A stretch of DNA of 64,000 bases from Vallitalea guaymasensis (lineage in GTDB: Bacteria > Bacillota > Clostridia > Lachnospirales > Vallitaleaceae): the NCBI RefSeq assembly GCF_018141425.1, contig NZ_CP058561.1, positions 4,340,001 through 4,404,000 of the forward strand, given 5' to 3'. The notes under the pieces were generated by a model. That model saw nothing but the letters and a program-made list of their open reading frames with translations, made no database searches and had not been told where the DNA came from. The position numbers and the translations under genes were made by a program. Each line of letters begins with the position of its first letter. Position 1 is the stretch's first letter. This document shows positions 33,904 through 43,632 of this stretch, piece by piece.

Positions 33904-35523
33904 ATGTATAAAATAATTATTGTCGAAGATGAAATACCTGTTAGAAATGCTATATGTAATATTATTGAATGGGAAGAATTAGGTTATGAACTAGTCTATG
34001 TTTCAGGCGATGGACAAGATGCATTAACATACATAGAGAATAAACAGATTGATGTTATTTTGACCGATATATGTATGCCTTTTATGGATGGTCTGGAGCT
34101 GTCTAATGAAGCGAAAAAAATATTACCCACTGTAAAAATTGTTATCATCACTGGATATAATGAATTTGAATATGCACACAAAGCAGTAGAAATAGGTGTT
34201 GACCATTACTTATTGAAGCCTATAACTGCAGATGAATTTACCAAAATGCTTATAGAAATTAAAAATGAATTGGATAATGAATTCTCTAAGAAGAGAAATC
34301 TGTTAGCATTGAAAAAACAAGTAGAAACCAATAAAGACATCCTTAGAGATAAATTCTTGATGAATTTATTATACAATAAAATAAATTCAAATATAATCAG
34401 AGAGAAAGTCAATAATCTTGGTATCAAACTAGAAGGAACCAAATATATTGTAGCTGTACTACAACCAGAAAATATAAAAGAAATAGCTGATTCAAACTGG
34501 GACTGTGATTATCAATTATTGGAATTTGCTATATTAAACATTTGTAATGAAGTGTTAACCAACTACGGTCAAAATATCTGTATACTAGGGAATGATGACC
34601 AGTTGATAATATTTTTTGTTAATGATAATCAAGATGAAATAGAGTTTAGAGATACCATTGATGAGATAATGAATAAAATTATTGTATGCGTTGAGAAATT
34701 TTATAACATCGGTATGTATATTGGTGTAGGTGACAACTATGCTGAATTGCAGGATTTGCATTTCTCATATAAAGATGCTTTGAATGCTCTAGAATATAGG
34801 GTATTAAACGGAAGTAATAAAATAATTTATAAAATGGATGTTGAAAAGACATCATCCTTCTCTTATCATAAAATTGACGAATACCTTAGAGAACTAGAAT
34901 ATGCCATAAAAATAGGTGGAAATAAAACAGATAAAATCATTGATTATATATTTAGTATAATAATATTTTCTAATGTTCATATATCACAATTCAGAACAAT
35001 TCTTCTTAAGATAACAACTACAATATTGAAGGCATATGAAGATATCTGTAGTGGATCACCTAATGATGTAATAATTGACTTCAATCAATTCAATGAAGTA
35101 TTTGGAAAAGAAAAAATAGATGAAGTAAAGACTTATTACAAAAAGCTATGTAAGAATTTATCTAATGAAATAAACAAAGAACGAATAGATATCAAAGCTT
35201 CTCAGATGCAGAAAGCCTATCAATTCATTTATAACAATTATCAGAACAAGAGTCTCGATATCAACATGATTTGTAATCATCTTAATATAAGTTCAAGTTA
35301 TTTTAGCCGTATTTTCAAAACAGAGACAAATGAAACATTTATGCAGTATCTGACAAAAGTAAGAATGGAAAAAGCTAAAGACCTGCTGATGAATTCAGAT
35401 TATAAAGTATATGAAATATCTGAGAAAGTTGGATATGAAGATCCTCATTACTTTAGTTATAATTTTAAGAAGAAGACAGGAGTGAAACCAACACAATATA
35501 GAAAAAAAGAGGTGGAATGTTGA
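33904..35523 (+). CDS. YesN-type response regulator (REC plus AraC HTH)
   Basis: A 539-residue regulator. The receiver domain starts YKIIIVEDEIPVRNAI, with phosphorylated Asp in VILTDICMPFMDG and Lys in DHYLLKPI. The C-terminal AraC-type DNA-binding domain reads MICNHLNISSSYFSRIFKTETNETF then ISEKVGYEDPHYFSYNFKKKTGVKPTQYR. The ribosome binding site is AGGAGGAGAGG. Its 3' end overlaps the kinase gene by 7 bases, so the two are translated together. Confidence 0.94.
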   Translation: MYKIIIVEDEIPVRNAICNIIEWEELGYELVYVSGDGQDALTYIENKQIDVILTDICMPFMDGLELSNEAKKILPTVKIVIITGYNEFEYAHKAVEIGVDHYLLKPITADEFTKMLIEIKNELDNEFSKKRNLLALKKQVETNKDILRDKFLMNLLYNKINSNIIREKVNNLGIKLEGTKYIVAVLQPENIKEIADSNWDCDYQLLEFAILNICNEVLTNYGQNICILGNDDQLIIFFVNDNQDEIEFRDTIDEIMNKIIVCVEKFYNIGMYIGVGDNYAELQDLHFSYKDALNALEYRVLNGSNKIIYKMDVEKTSSFSYHKIDEYLRELEYAIKIGGNKTDKIIDYIFSIIIFSNVHISQFRTILLKITTTILKAYEDICSGSPNDVIIDFNQFNEVFGKEKIDEVKTYYKKLCKNLSNEINKERIDIKASQMQKAYQFIYNNYQNKSLDINMICNHLNISSSYFSRIFKTETNETFMQYLTKVRMEKAKDLLMNSDYKVYEISEKVGYEDPHYFSYNFKKKTGVKPTQYRKKEVEC

Positions 35524-37310
35524 AGAATCTACTTATCAAATTGATTGATAGATATAATTTAAAAAGTATCCAGGTACTTATAACATTTTCATTTTCTATA
35601 TTAATATTTTTTATTATATGTGCCATAGCATTTTTATCTTATCATATAACAGGGACAGTTGTAGAGGAAAATACCAACGAATATGTTTATCAATTAGTGA
35701 AACAAGTTAATAATGATATTGATTATTATCTTAAAACAGTAGAAACCATTGCTGAAAATATACGATATAATAATGATTTAAACGAGTATGTAAGAACTGA
35801 AGACCAAGAACTGGAAAAAGATATAATTTCAGATTTGAATACATACGTTGAATCAAGAAATGACATTATTAATATTGTTTTCATCTCTAACAAAGGTAAA
35901 GTATTTCACAATAATCTACAATTAAAACTCAAAGATAATATTAATTTTGAAGACTTTGAGTGGTATAAGAAGGCAAAGAATGAAGAGAAATTCGTTGTTT
36001 CAGAATCCCATATCCAAAGATTGTTTGAATCAAGATATAAATGGGTCGTTTCATGTAGTACCTTACTTAAAAGTCCATATTATGAAGAAAATCTTGGAGT
36101 CCTTCTTGTTGATATAAATTATAATCTTATCAATGATATGGTTAGTTCAATTAAATTAGGACAGAAAGGGTACGTATTCATTGTTGATAATAATGGAGAT
36201 ATAGTCTATCATCCAAAACAACAACTTCTGTACAGTGGTTTGAAATCAGAAGATATGGATACCATATTGAATTCTGAGGACGGTACCAAGACTGTAGTGG
36301 AGGATAGAAAAAAGAAACAGTATACAATTACCACATCCAAATATTCAGGATGGAAAGTAGTCAGTTCAGTATATATGGAGGATATACTATCCTATAAACC
36401 CAACTTGGATAGATTCTTTTTCATTATGGGAACTCTTGCAATATTTATTTCTATATTTATATCTGTACTAATATCAAGAAGTATTCTCCATCCAATCAAG
36501 AAATTGGTTAATACCATGCATCAAGTAGAAGAAGGCAATCTTGATGTATCAATAGATATAAAAAATGATAATGAAATAGGAGAACTGGCAAAAGCTTTTA
36601 ATCTTATGACAAACAGAGTCAACAATCTAGTCAACCAAAATAAGAAGATAGAGAAAAATAAGAGGAAAAATGAATTGAGAGCTTTACAGGCTCAGATAAA
36701 TCCTCATTTTCTATATAATACACTGGATTCAATCATATGGATGGCTGAATCAAAGAATTATAAGGCGGTAGTGACTATGACCTCTGCCCTAGCGAAATTG
36801 TTCAGGATTAGTATAAGTAAAGGGGAGCAATATATAACTGTAGCTGAAGAGATTGAGCACGTAGAGAATTATTTGAAGATACAGAAGATAAGGTATGGTG
36901 ACCATCTGGATTATCATATTGATGTAGAGGAAGATATCAAACAGAATAAGATCATCAAGCTTATCATACAACCTATAGTAGAAAATGCTATCTATCACGG
37001 AATTAAAAATGTTCCTGGTGGTGGTATGATAGATATAAGTGTGAAAAAATATGATAATAAGATATTAATCACAATTGCTGATGATGGAGTTGGTATGAGT
37101 GAACAAGAAATCAATCTGCTGTTTCAAAAAGATAAAGAGTTGCCAAAAGAGAAAAAACTAGGCGGTGTGGGAGTCAGGAATGTTGATAATAGAATAAAGC
37201 TGTATTATGGGGAAGATTATGGACTTGAGATTGAGAGTGAGATATACGAAGGAACTACTGTTAAAGCTTGGTTACCCAATATATCAATTATAGGAGGGGA
37301 TAACGTTTGA
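35517..37310 (+). CDS. YesM-type sensor histidine kinase with dCache sensor
   Basis: A 597-residue kinase. Membrane helices lie at about residues 22-44 and 300-322. The extracellular domain is of the dCache type (GQKGYVFIVDNNGDIVYHPKQQ). HAMP is followed by phospho-accepting His in INPHFLYNTLDSIIWMAES, N box ENAIYHGIKN, and DDGVGM/LGGVGVRNVDNR. The start overlaps the regulator stop and the 3' end overlaps the sensor gene by 4 bases, an unbroken three-gene translation unit. It probably acts with the periplasmic-binding-protein-like third gene to detect a sugar. Confidence 0.93.
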   Translation: MLKNLLIKLIDRYNLKSIQVLITFSFSILIFFIICAIAFLSYHITGTVVEENTNEYVYQLVKQVNNDIDYYLKTVETIAENIRYNNDLNEYVRTEDQELEKDIISDLNTYVESRNDIINIVFISNKGKVFHNNLQLKLKDNINFEDFEWYKKAKNEEKFVVSESHIQRLFESRYKWVVSCSTLLKSPYYEENLGVLLVDINYNLINDMVSSIKLGQKGYVFIVDNNGDIVYHPKQQLLYSGLKSEDMDTILNSEDGTKTVVEDRKKKQYTITTSKYSGWKVVSSVYMEDILSYKPNLDRFFFIMGTLAIFISIFISVLISRSILHPIKKLVNTMHQVEEGNLDVSIDIKNDNEIGELAKAFNLMTNRVNNLVNQNKKIEKNKRKNELRALQAQINPHFLYNTLDSIIWMAESKNYKAVVTMTSALAKLFRISISKGEQYITVAEEIEHVENYLKIQKIRYGDHLDYHIDVEEDIKQNKIIKLIIQPIVENAIYHGIKNVPGGGMIDISVKKYDNKILITIADDGVGMSEQEINLLFQKDKELPKEKKLGGVGVRNVDNRIKLYYGEDYGLEIESEIYEGTTVKAWLPNISIIGGDNV

Positions 37311-38302
37311 AAAAATATATAGTACCCTTAAGTATTTGTATTTCATTAGCGATGTTATTGATAATAGGGTTCGATTTGGCAAAGTCATTTAAATATAATA
37401 CCAAAGAGAAACCAGTAGTATATATGATTGTCAAGTCCAGTAAACCAAGTGAAGGTTTTGAATTCTGGGAAATAGTTAAGATGGGAGCTGATGTAGCTGC
37501 AACTGAATTAGATGTTGATGTAATATTTACTGGTCCAGAAGATGAAACTCAAGTTGAGGAACAAATCAGATTGATAAGAGATGCCATAAAGCAAAAACCT
37601 ACAGCAATAGTTTTAGCAGCCACGGATTACAAGAAATTACGTGAAGTGGGACAAGAGGTTATATCCAATAAAATAACATTGATTACTATTGATTCACAAG
37701 TTGATGTTGATACTGATCATAGTTTTATTGGAACTGATAATATTGGAGCATCCAAAACCATTGCAAAAGAATTAGCAGGTATGATAGATAACAAAGGCAG
37801 AGTGGCTGTTATGTCATATGTGTATGGAACATCAACATCAATAGAACGGGAGGCAGGTTTTCGAGAAGTTCTAAAAGAATATCCTGATATTGACGTCATT
37901 GAAGAGACTTGGTATAGTAATGGTTCAATAGATATTGCTTATGAAAAAACAAAAGAGATATTAAAAAAATATCCTGATACAAAAGCTATATTCGGTGCTA
38001 ATGAAATATGTATCGTAGGGATAGGGAGAGCCATAGAAGAATTCGGTTTGAAGGATGAAGTTGTAGTAGTAGGATTTGATTCCAATGAAGAGATAGTAAG
38101 TAGAATAGAATCAGGTATCATAGATAAAATAGTGGTTCAAAAACCTTTCAATATGGGATATCAAGGAATAAAAGAAGCTATTAAAATAGCCAATAGAGAA
38201 AAAAAACCAGAAATAATTGATACAGGAGCAGTACTTATAGATAAAAGCAACTTGTACACACCAGAAAATCAAAAATTATTGTTTTCTTTTGAGAACAAAT
38301 AG
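37307..38302 (+). CDS. Membrane-anchored sugar-binding-protein-like sensor
   Basis: A 331-residue protein with one N-terminal membrane helix (about residues 5-23, no lipobox Cys) and a type I periplasmic-binding fold of the RbsB class. It resembles the transport binding protein at 41102: FTGPEDETQVEEQIRLIRDAI here versus FEGPESEAMVDKQIEMLEAAL there, and KAIFGANEICIVGIGRAI versus KGMFGANEGSIIGVLNAV. The TTG start overlaps the kinase stop, with AGGAGGGG upstream. I infer that it presents the ligand state to the adjacent kinase while its paralogue feeds the importer. Confidence 0.85.
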   Translation: MKKYIVPLSICISLAMLLIIGFDLAKSFKYNTKEKPVVYMIVKSSKPSEGFEFWEIVKMGADVAATELDVDVIFTGPEDETQVEEQIRLIRDAIKQKPTAIVLAATDYKKLREVGQEVISNKITLITIDSQVDVDTDHSFIGTDNIGASKTIAKELAGMIDNKGRVAVMSYVYGTSTSIEREAGFREVLKEYPDIDVIEETWYSNGSIDIAYEKTKEILKKYPDTKAIFGANEICIVGIGRAIEEFGLKDEVVVVGFDSNEEIVSRIESGIIDKIVVQKPFNMGYQGIKEAIKIANREKKPEIIDTGAVLIDKSNLYTPENQKLLFSFENK

Positions 38303-38311
38303 ATTTGTCAA

Positions 38312-38338
38312 ATCGCCTTATCAAAGGTGATTTTTTTT
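38312..38338 (+). terminator. Intrinsic terminator of the sensory operon
   Basis: ATCGCCTT (38312-38319) pairs with AAGGTGAT (38324-38331) across a 4-base loop, then a run of eight T. Confidence 0.92.
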
Positions 38339-38482
38339 ATGAATGTTCCTAAGTAAGAGGAGGTATAGCTTTTATTCTTATGTACATAAATTTCAACTTT
38401 CTAAGTAGAATATTCAATTTTTTTTATAAGAAATAATTATATAATCTTATTATAAATTTCCTGTAATTGATGTTTCGAATAA

Positions 38483-38514
38483 CGAGAATAAATAGAAGTC
38501 CTGCATTTATCTCG
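38483..38514 (+). promoter_or_regulatory. Inverted repeat upstream of the first CUT2 importer
   Basis: CGAGAATAAAT (38483-38493) and ATTTATCTCG (38505-38514) form an inverted repeat with one bulged A. It lies about 30 bases before the importer start codon, so it may be an operator or an mRNA hairpin near the ribosome binding site. It is a candidate target of the upstream response regulator. Confidence 0.4.
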
Positions 38515-38546
38515 TAATTCAAGAAAAAATGAAAGGAGTTAAATAT

Positions 38547-40040
38547 ATGGAGGATTCCTTGGTTTTAATGGAAGGCATAGATAAAAGTTTCCCAGGTGTA
38601 AAGGCTCTTGATAATTGTAAATTTCAATTATTAAAAGGAGAGATTCATGCTTTAATAGGAGAAAATGGAGCAGGAAAATCAACACTAATGAAAATTCTAA
38701 CAGGTGTTTATAAAAAAGATGCAGGAAGAATTTTTTATAAAGGTGAAGAGATTAATATTACTAATCCTAGAATGGCTAGGGATTTAGGTATAAGTATAAT
38801 TCATCAAGAATTGAATCTAATGCCTGATTTGACAGTGGCTCAAAATATTTTTATTGGGAAAGAACCTAAAAAGTGTTTAAATCTGTTTTTGGATAATAAG
38901 GAAATTAATGATAAGGCAAGTGAATTATTGAATCAGATGAACCTTAGTATTAGTCCAGAAGAAAAAGTAGAGAATCTGTCAGTAGCCAAACAGCAAATGG
39001 TGGAAATAGCAAAAGCATTATCCTATAACTCAGATGTACTCATCATGGATGAACCAACTGCTGCATTGACGGAACTGGAGATTGAAGAACTTTTTAGTAT
39101 TATAAAAGAGTTAAAGGAAAAAGGTGTAGGGATAGTTTACATATCCCATAGAATGGAAGAGTTAAAGCAAATATGCGATAGAGTTACAGTAATGCGTGAT
39201 GGAAGTTATATTGATACAAAAAATATGAATGAGGTGACTATAGATAAAATCATTAATATGATGGTTGGACGTGAGTTATATGTATCAGCCCCTGAAGAGA
39301 TTACCCATTCAGACGAAGTTGTATTGGAAGTCAATAACCTGAATCAAGGTAACAAGGTGAAAGATGTAAGCTTTAAATTGAAAAAAGGAGAAATATTAGG
39401 CTTTGCAGGGTTGATGGGAGCAGGAAGAACAGAAGTGGCTAGAGCAATATTTGGAGCGGATAAAAGAGATTCAGGAGAGATTCTACTGAATAATAAAAAG
39501 ATACAAATAAAATCTCCAAAAGATGCAGTAAAAAATGGTATAGGTTATTTATCAGAGGATAGAAAGAGATACGGGCTTGTATTAGGGCTTGATATTGAAA
39601 CCAACGTTGTTATGGCTAATTTCAGTGATTATATTAATCCAATAGGATTTGTGAAGACTGGTAAAACTTCTAAATCAGCTACTGAAAGTGTCAAGGAATT
39701 AGCAATAAAAACACCGGGTATTTCTCAAGAAGTCAAGAACCTATCTGGAGGTAATCAACAAAAAGTGGTCATTGGAAAATGGTTAACTAGAGATTGTGAT
39801 ATCTTAATCTTCGATGAACCAACTAGAGGTATTGATATTGGAGCGAAAGGTGAGATCTATAAGCTTCTCAATGAACTAGCCAGTCAGGGGAAATCAATTA
39901 TCATGATTTCTTCAGAATTACCTGAGGTACTTAGAATGAGCCATAGAATCATTGTAATGTGTGAAGGAAGAATAACAGGTGAGCTTAGTAACGAAGAAGC
40001 TACCCAAGAAAAGATTATGCAGTATGCAACTGCAAGATAG
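38547..40040 (+). CDS. CUT2 sugar importer ATPase (RbsA/MglA type)
   Basis: A 497-residue tandem ATPase. The first domain has intact Walker [10 protein letters not shown], signature [15 protein letters not shown] and Walker B VLIMDEPT. The second has the degenerate P-loop GLMGAGRTE, signature [14 protein letters not shown] and [15 protein letters not shown], the normal pattern for this family. ATG 38547 follows AAAGGAG; an ATG at 38529 lies upstream of that site. It energises uptake of a monosaccharide with the permease and binding protein that follow. Confidence 0.94.
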   Translation: MEDSLVLMEGIDKSFPGVKALDNCKFQLLKGEIHALIGENGAGKSTLMKILTGVYKKDAGRIFYKGEEINITNPRMARDLGISIIHQELNLMPDLTVAQNIFIGKEPKKCLNLFLDNKEINDKASELLNQMNLSISPEEKVENLSVAKQQMVEIAKALSYNSDVLIMDEPTAALTELEIEELFSIIKELKEKGVGIVYISHRMEELKQICDRVTVMRDGSYIDTKNMNEVTIDKIINMMVGRELYVSAPEEITHSDEVVLEVNNLNQGNKVKDVSFKLKKGEILGFAGLMGAGRTEVARAIFGADKRDSGEILLNNKKIQIKSPKDAVKNGIGYLSEDRKRYGLVLGLDIETNVVMANFSDYINPIGFVKTGKTSKSATESVKELAIKTPGISQEVKNLSGGNQQKVVIGKWLTRDCDILIFDEPTRGIDIGAKGEIYKLLNELASQGKSIIMISSELPEVLRMSHRIIVMCEGRITGELSNEEATQEKIMQYATAR

Positions 40041-40093
40041 ATATATTTTGAAGATTATAATAAGCTAACTAATTATTATGTGGAGGTAGAGAA

Positions 40094-41074
40094 ATGGATA
40101 AGATTGGATTAAAGAAAAAATTATTTAATTCAAATACTACTCAAAAAATATTGGCATTCAGTAGTTTGATATTGCTATTAATTATTTTTTCTATTGCATC
40201 ACCTAACTTTTTTACTGGAACGAATATAAAAGGTATATTGCTGGCAACAGCGGTTAATGGTGTATTAGCTGTGGGAGTTACTTTTGTTATTATAACAGGT
40301 GGGATTGACTTATCAATCGGAACAGTCATGACATTTTCTTCAGTAATAGCTGGAGTAATAATATCTATGTGGGGGCTACCTATATGGTTAGGTCTTCTAG
40401 GAGCAATATTGGCAGGAAGTTTATGTGGATTTATTAATGGTTTCAATGTTGCAAAATTTCGAATACCTGCATTTATTGCTACATTAGGAATGATGATGAT
40501 AACCAAGGGATTATCTCTTGTTATATCTAATGCCAAACCAATATATTTTACTGGTGCCAAAGGAGTATTTATAGATAAATTCTCAGATATATCTACAGGT
40601 ACAATTTTGGGAATACCTAATGCGGTTATTATTCTATTCGTAGTTGCAGGTATCGGTGGTATTCTCTTAAATAAAACATTACTTGGAAGATACACTTTTG
40701 CTATTGGCAGCAATGAAGAAGCTACAAGATTATCAGGAATCAATACTGATAAATGGCTCATAATTATACATACACTAACTGGAGCTTTTTGTGGTGTAGC
40801 AGGAATCTTGATGGCTGCAAGACTTAATTCAGCTCATCCAGCATTAGGTCAAGGATATGAGCTAGATGCCATTGCAGCGGTAGTTATTGGTGGAACTTCA
40901 CTTAGTGGAGGTAAAGGAACTATTTTAGGTACTATCATTGGTGCATTCATCATGAGTGTGTTGATTAATGGACTAAGGATATTATCTGTTCCACAAGAGT
41001 GGCAGACAGTGGTTACAGGAATTATTGTTATTGCTGCGGTAGTTGCTGATGTTGCTAGAAAAAATAAAAAATAA
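40094..41074 (+). CDS. CUT2 sugar importer permease (RbsC type)
   Basis: A 326-residue hydrophobic permease with about eight to ten membrane helices. Diagnostic blocks are FVIITGGIDLSIGTVM, AKFRIPAFIATLGMM, GRYTFAIGSNEEATRLSGI and the C-terminal AVVIGGTSLSGGKGTILGTIIGA. The ribosome binding site is GGAGGT. It lies between the ATPase and the binding-protein gene in the standard order. Confidence 0.94.
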   Translation: MDKIGLKKKLFNSNTTQKILAFSSLILLLIIFSIASPNFFTGTNIKGILLATAVNGVLAVGVTFVIITGGIDLSIGTVMTFSSVIAGVIISMWGLPIWLGLLGAILAGSLCGFINGFNVAKFRIPAFIATLGMMMITKGLSLVISNAKPIYFTGAKGVFIDKFSDISTGTILGIPNAVIILFVVAGIGGILLNKTLLGRYTFAIGSNEEATRLSGINTDKWLIIIHTLTGAFCGVAGILMAARLNSAHPALGQGYELDAIAAVVIGGTSLSGGKGTILGTIIGAFIMSVLINGLRILSVPQEWQTVVTGIIVIAAVVADVARKNKK

Positions 41075-41101
41075 AAATAATTAATCTTAAGGAGGAGTTT
41101 T

Positions 41102-42094
41102 ATGAAGAAGTTAATTTCATTATTACTGATTATTTGCATGATAGGTGTTGTAGCAGGTTGTAGTCCTAAGGAAACAAAGCCTAGTAATTCTGGTAATGAC
41201 AATGGTGATTCAAGTAGTGAAGAAAAGATATATATACCTGTAATATCAAAAGGTTTCCAACATCAATTCTGGCAAGCAGTTAAATTAGGGGCAGAAAATG
41301 CTGCAAAAGATTATAATGTAGAGATTACTTTTGAAGGTCCAGAATCAGAAGCTATGGTTGATAAACAGATAGAGATGCTAGAAGCTGCATTAAGTAAAAA
41401 TCCTAGTGCTATATGTTTAGCAGCTCTTGACAGTCAAGCGGTTATACCATTACTAGAACAAGCAGATGAAAGAGGTATTCCTATCATAGGATTCGACTCT
41501 GGTGTTGATAGTGAAATTCCTATTGCTACAGCAGCAACTGATAATATTGCAGCAGCAGCAGAAGCAGCTGATAAAATGGCAGAACTTATCGGTGGAGAAG
41601 GTGAAATCGCCTTAGTTGTTCATGACCAGACTAGTCGTACTGGTATAGACAGAAGAGATGGTTTCAAAAACAGAATCGAAGAGAAGTATAAAGATATTAA
41701 AATTGTAGATATTCAATATGGAGATGGAGACCAATTAAAATCTACAGATATAGCTAAATCAATTATTCAGGCTCATCCAAATATCAAAGGTATGTTTGGT
41801 GCAAATGAAGGTTCTATCATCGGTGTACTCAATGCAGTAAATGAACTTGACAAAGTTGGAGATATCGTAGTAATAGGATATGATTCAGGTAAGCAACAAC
41901 AAGAAGCCATTAGAAATGGTCAACAAGCAGGTGCAGTAACACAGGATCCAATCGGTATTGGATACAAGGCTGTAGAAGCTGCAGTAAAAGCTATTAATGG
42001 TGAAGAAGTAGAAAAGAATATAGATACAGGATTCCATTATTATGATAAAACAACAATTGATTCAGATGATATACAAGCGTTATTATATGAATAA
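41102..42094 (+). CDS. CUT2 sugar-binding lipoprotein (RbsB type)
   Basis: A 330-residue lipoprotein. The signal peptide ends VVAGC with lipidated Cys20, then a Ser/Asn/Asp linker and a type I binding fold starting YIPVISKGFQHQFWQAVKLGAENAA. It ends the importer operon and is followed by a strong terminator. It is clearly related to the membrane-anchored sensor at 37307, which suggests both see the same sugar. Substrate not predictable; ribose-like or other monosaccharide. Confidence 0.93.
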   Translation: MKKLISLLLIICMIGVVAGCSPKETKPSNSGNDNGDSSSEEKIYIPVISKGFQHQFWQAVKLGAENAAKDYNVEITFEGPESEAMVDKQIEMLEAALSKNPSAICLAALDSQAVIPLLEQADERGIPIIGFDSGVDSEIPIATAATDNIAAAAEAADKMAELIGGEGEIALVVHDQTSRTGIDRRDGFKNRIEEKYKDIKIVDIQYGDGDQLKSTDIAKSIIQAHPNIKGMFGANEGSIIGVLNAVNELDKVGDIVVIGYDSGKQQQEAIRNGQQAGAVTQDPIGIGYKAVEAAVKAINGEEVEKNIDTGFHYYDKTTIDSDDIQALLYE

Positions 42095-42117
42095 GAAACA
42101 TTATTGAAAAATACTTG

Positions 42118-42158
42118 CCTAGCCAGAGCATATTAAGCTCTAGCTAGGTTTTTTATTT
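42118..42158 (+). terminator. Intrinsic terminator of the importer operon
   Basis: CCTAGC (42118-42123) pairs with GCTAGG (42143-42148), with a nested AGAGC/GCTCT stem, followed by TTTTTTATTTT. Confidence 0.92.
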
Positions 42159-42302
42159 TGGGGAACAATGATTATCTTGAATATATAAAATTAAGATATA
42201 TCAATAAATTAATACAAAAGCATTGAAATATAATAAAAGCTATAGTATAATTAACTTAGTTAAAACAATGAATTAAGTAAGTTATTATTAGGAGGTAATA
42301 AA

Positions 42303-43538
42303 ATGATTCTAACATCAAGAGAGCGTGTACGTATGGCATTAAACCATGAGGAACCTGATAAAATACCTATAGATTTTGGAGGAATGAGATCATCGGGTAT
42401 TAGTGCAATTGGATATAATAAGTTGAAAAAACATTTGAAAATGACTGATGGAGCTACAAAAGTATACGATGTATTTCAACAATTAGCAGAACCTGAAGAA
42501 AAATTAATGAAAAGAATGGGAGCAGACGTCATTCAGCTACATAGACTACGTCCTACTTTTGGATTAGATATAAGAGAGTGGAAAGAAAGCATACTTCAGG
42601 ATGGCTCAAATTGTATGGTTCCCAAAGACTTTAACCCAATTACTAATAAGGATGAAGGATTAGATATAGTAAAAGATGGTACAGTAATAGCGAGAATGCC
42701 AAAAGATGGATTCTATTTTGATCAGATACACCACCCTTATGCTGATGTGCAAACAAAAGAAGATATCGATAAAATCCCAATGGAAAAAATTACAGATGAA
42801 GAATTGGAGTATTTACGTAAAACGGCAAAGAAATTATACGAAGAAACGGATTATGCTATATTAGGTGCATTTGGAGGCAACATACTAGAATCAGGTCAAA
42901 TCGATTGGGGATATGAACGATTTTATATGGAATTGGCATTAAATCCAGAGTTGGTGCATTACTATTTACAAAAATTAACTGATGTTTATTTATATAATCT
43001 AGAGAAATACCTAAATGCTGTTGGACAGTACATTGACATTATCCAATTTGGTGATGATTTAGGTACACAGGAGAATTTACAATTATCTGTTAATATGTAT
43101 CGTGAGATGATTAAGCCCTATCACAAAGCACAATTTCAATATGTACAACAGAATTATCCTAATGTTAAGGTGTTATTTCATTCATGTGGTGCAATATATA
43201 ATATTATACCTGATCTAATTGATGCAGGTGTACAGGCATTAAATCCGATTCAGCTATCAGCAAAAGGTATGGACCCAGTTAAGCTAAAAGAAGAATTCGG
43301 CAAAGACCTGGTTTTCTGGGGCGGTGGCGTTGATACACAGCAAACTGTTACATCTGGAACAGTGGAAGATATTCAGAATGAAGTTAAACAACAGATTGAG
43401 ATTTTTGCATCTGGTGGAGGGTTTGTATTTACACAAGTACACAATATTCAGTCTGATATTGAACCAGAAAAAGTTTTGGCAATATATGATAGTGCTATAA
43501 AATTCAGAGACTATTCCACATTAAAAAAGAATGACTAG
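42303..43538 (+). CDS. UroD-family protein lacking one methyltransferase zinc ligand
   Basis: A 411-residue uroporphyrinogen-decarboxylase-superfamily protein, longer than the usual 340-360. The N-terminal TSRERVRMALNHEEPDKIPIDFG is typical of the methyltransferase branch. His293-Ser-Cys295 (FHSCG) is kept, but where the other UroD-family protein in this window has GGLICAPTH, this one reads GGFVFTQVHNIQ, so the distal cysteine is missing. It may have a different metal site or chemistry. An AGGAGGT ribosome binding site precedes the ATG. It sits between a sugar importer and a ROK regulator, pointing to a carbohydrate-related substrate. Not heme UroD by context. Confidence 0.75.
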   Translation: MILTSRERVRMALNHEEPDKIPIDFGGMRSSGISAIGYNKLKKHLKMTDGATKVYDVFQQLAEPEEKLMKRMGADVIQLHRLRPTFGLDIREWKESILQDGSNCMVPKDFNPITNKDEGLDIVKDGTVIARMPKDGFYFDQIHHPYADVQTKEDIDKIPMEKITDEELEYLRKTAKKLYEETDYAILGAFGGNILESGQIDWGYERFYMELALNPELVHYYLQKLTDVYLYNLEKYLNAVGQYIDIIQFGDDLGTQENLQLSVNMYREMIKPYHKAQFQYVQQNYPNVKVLFHSCGAIYNIIPDLIDAGVQALNPIQLSAKGMDPVKLKEEFGKDLVFWGGGVDTQQTVTSGTVEDIQNEVKQQIEIFASGGGFVFTQVHNIQSDIEPEKVLAIYDSAIKFRDYSTLKKND

Positions 43539-43632
43539 TTGATAATGAATCAGATAGAAATTTGATAATATTAGAGTTTATAACATTTATACGGTATAAT
43601 TATATAAAACCTATATTATCAGGAGGTTATTA

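Noticed and set aside
40141-40761. 206-codon minus-strand frame opposite the first CUT2 permease
   Set aside because: It is a long shadow frame opposite a hydrophobic gene with clear family motifs; no ribosome binding site and no recognisable domain.
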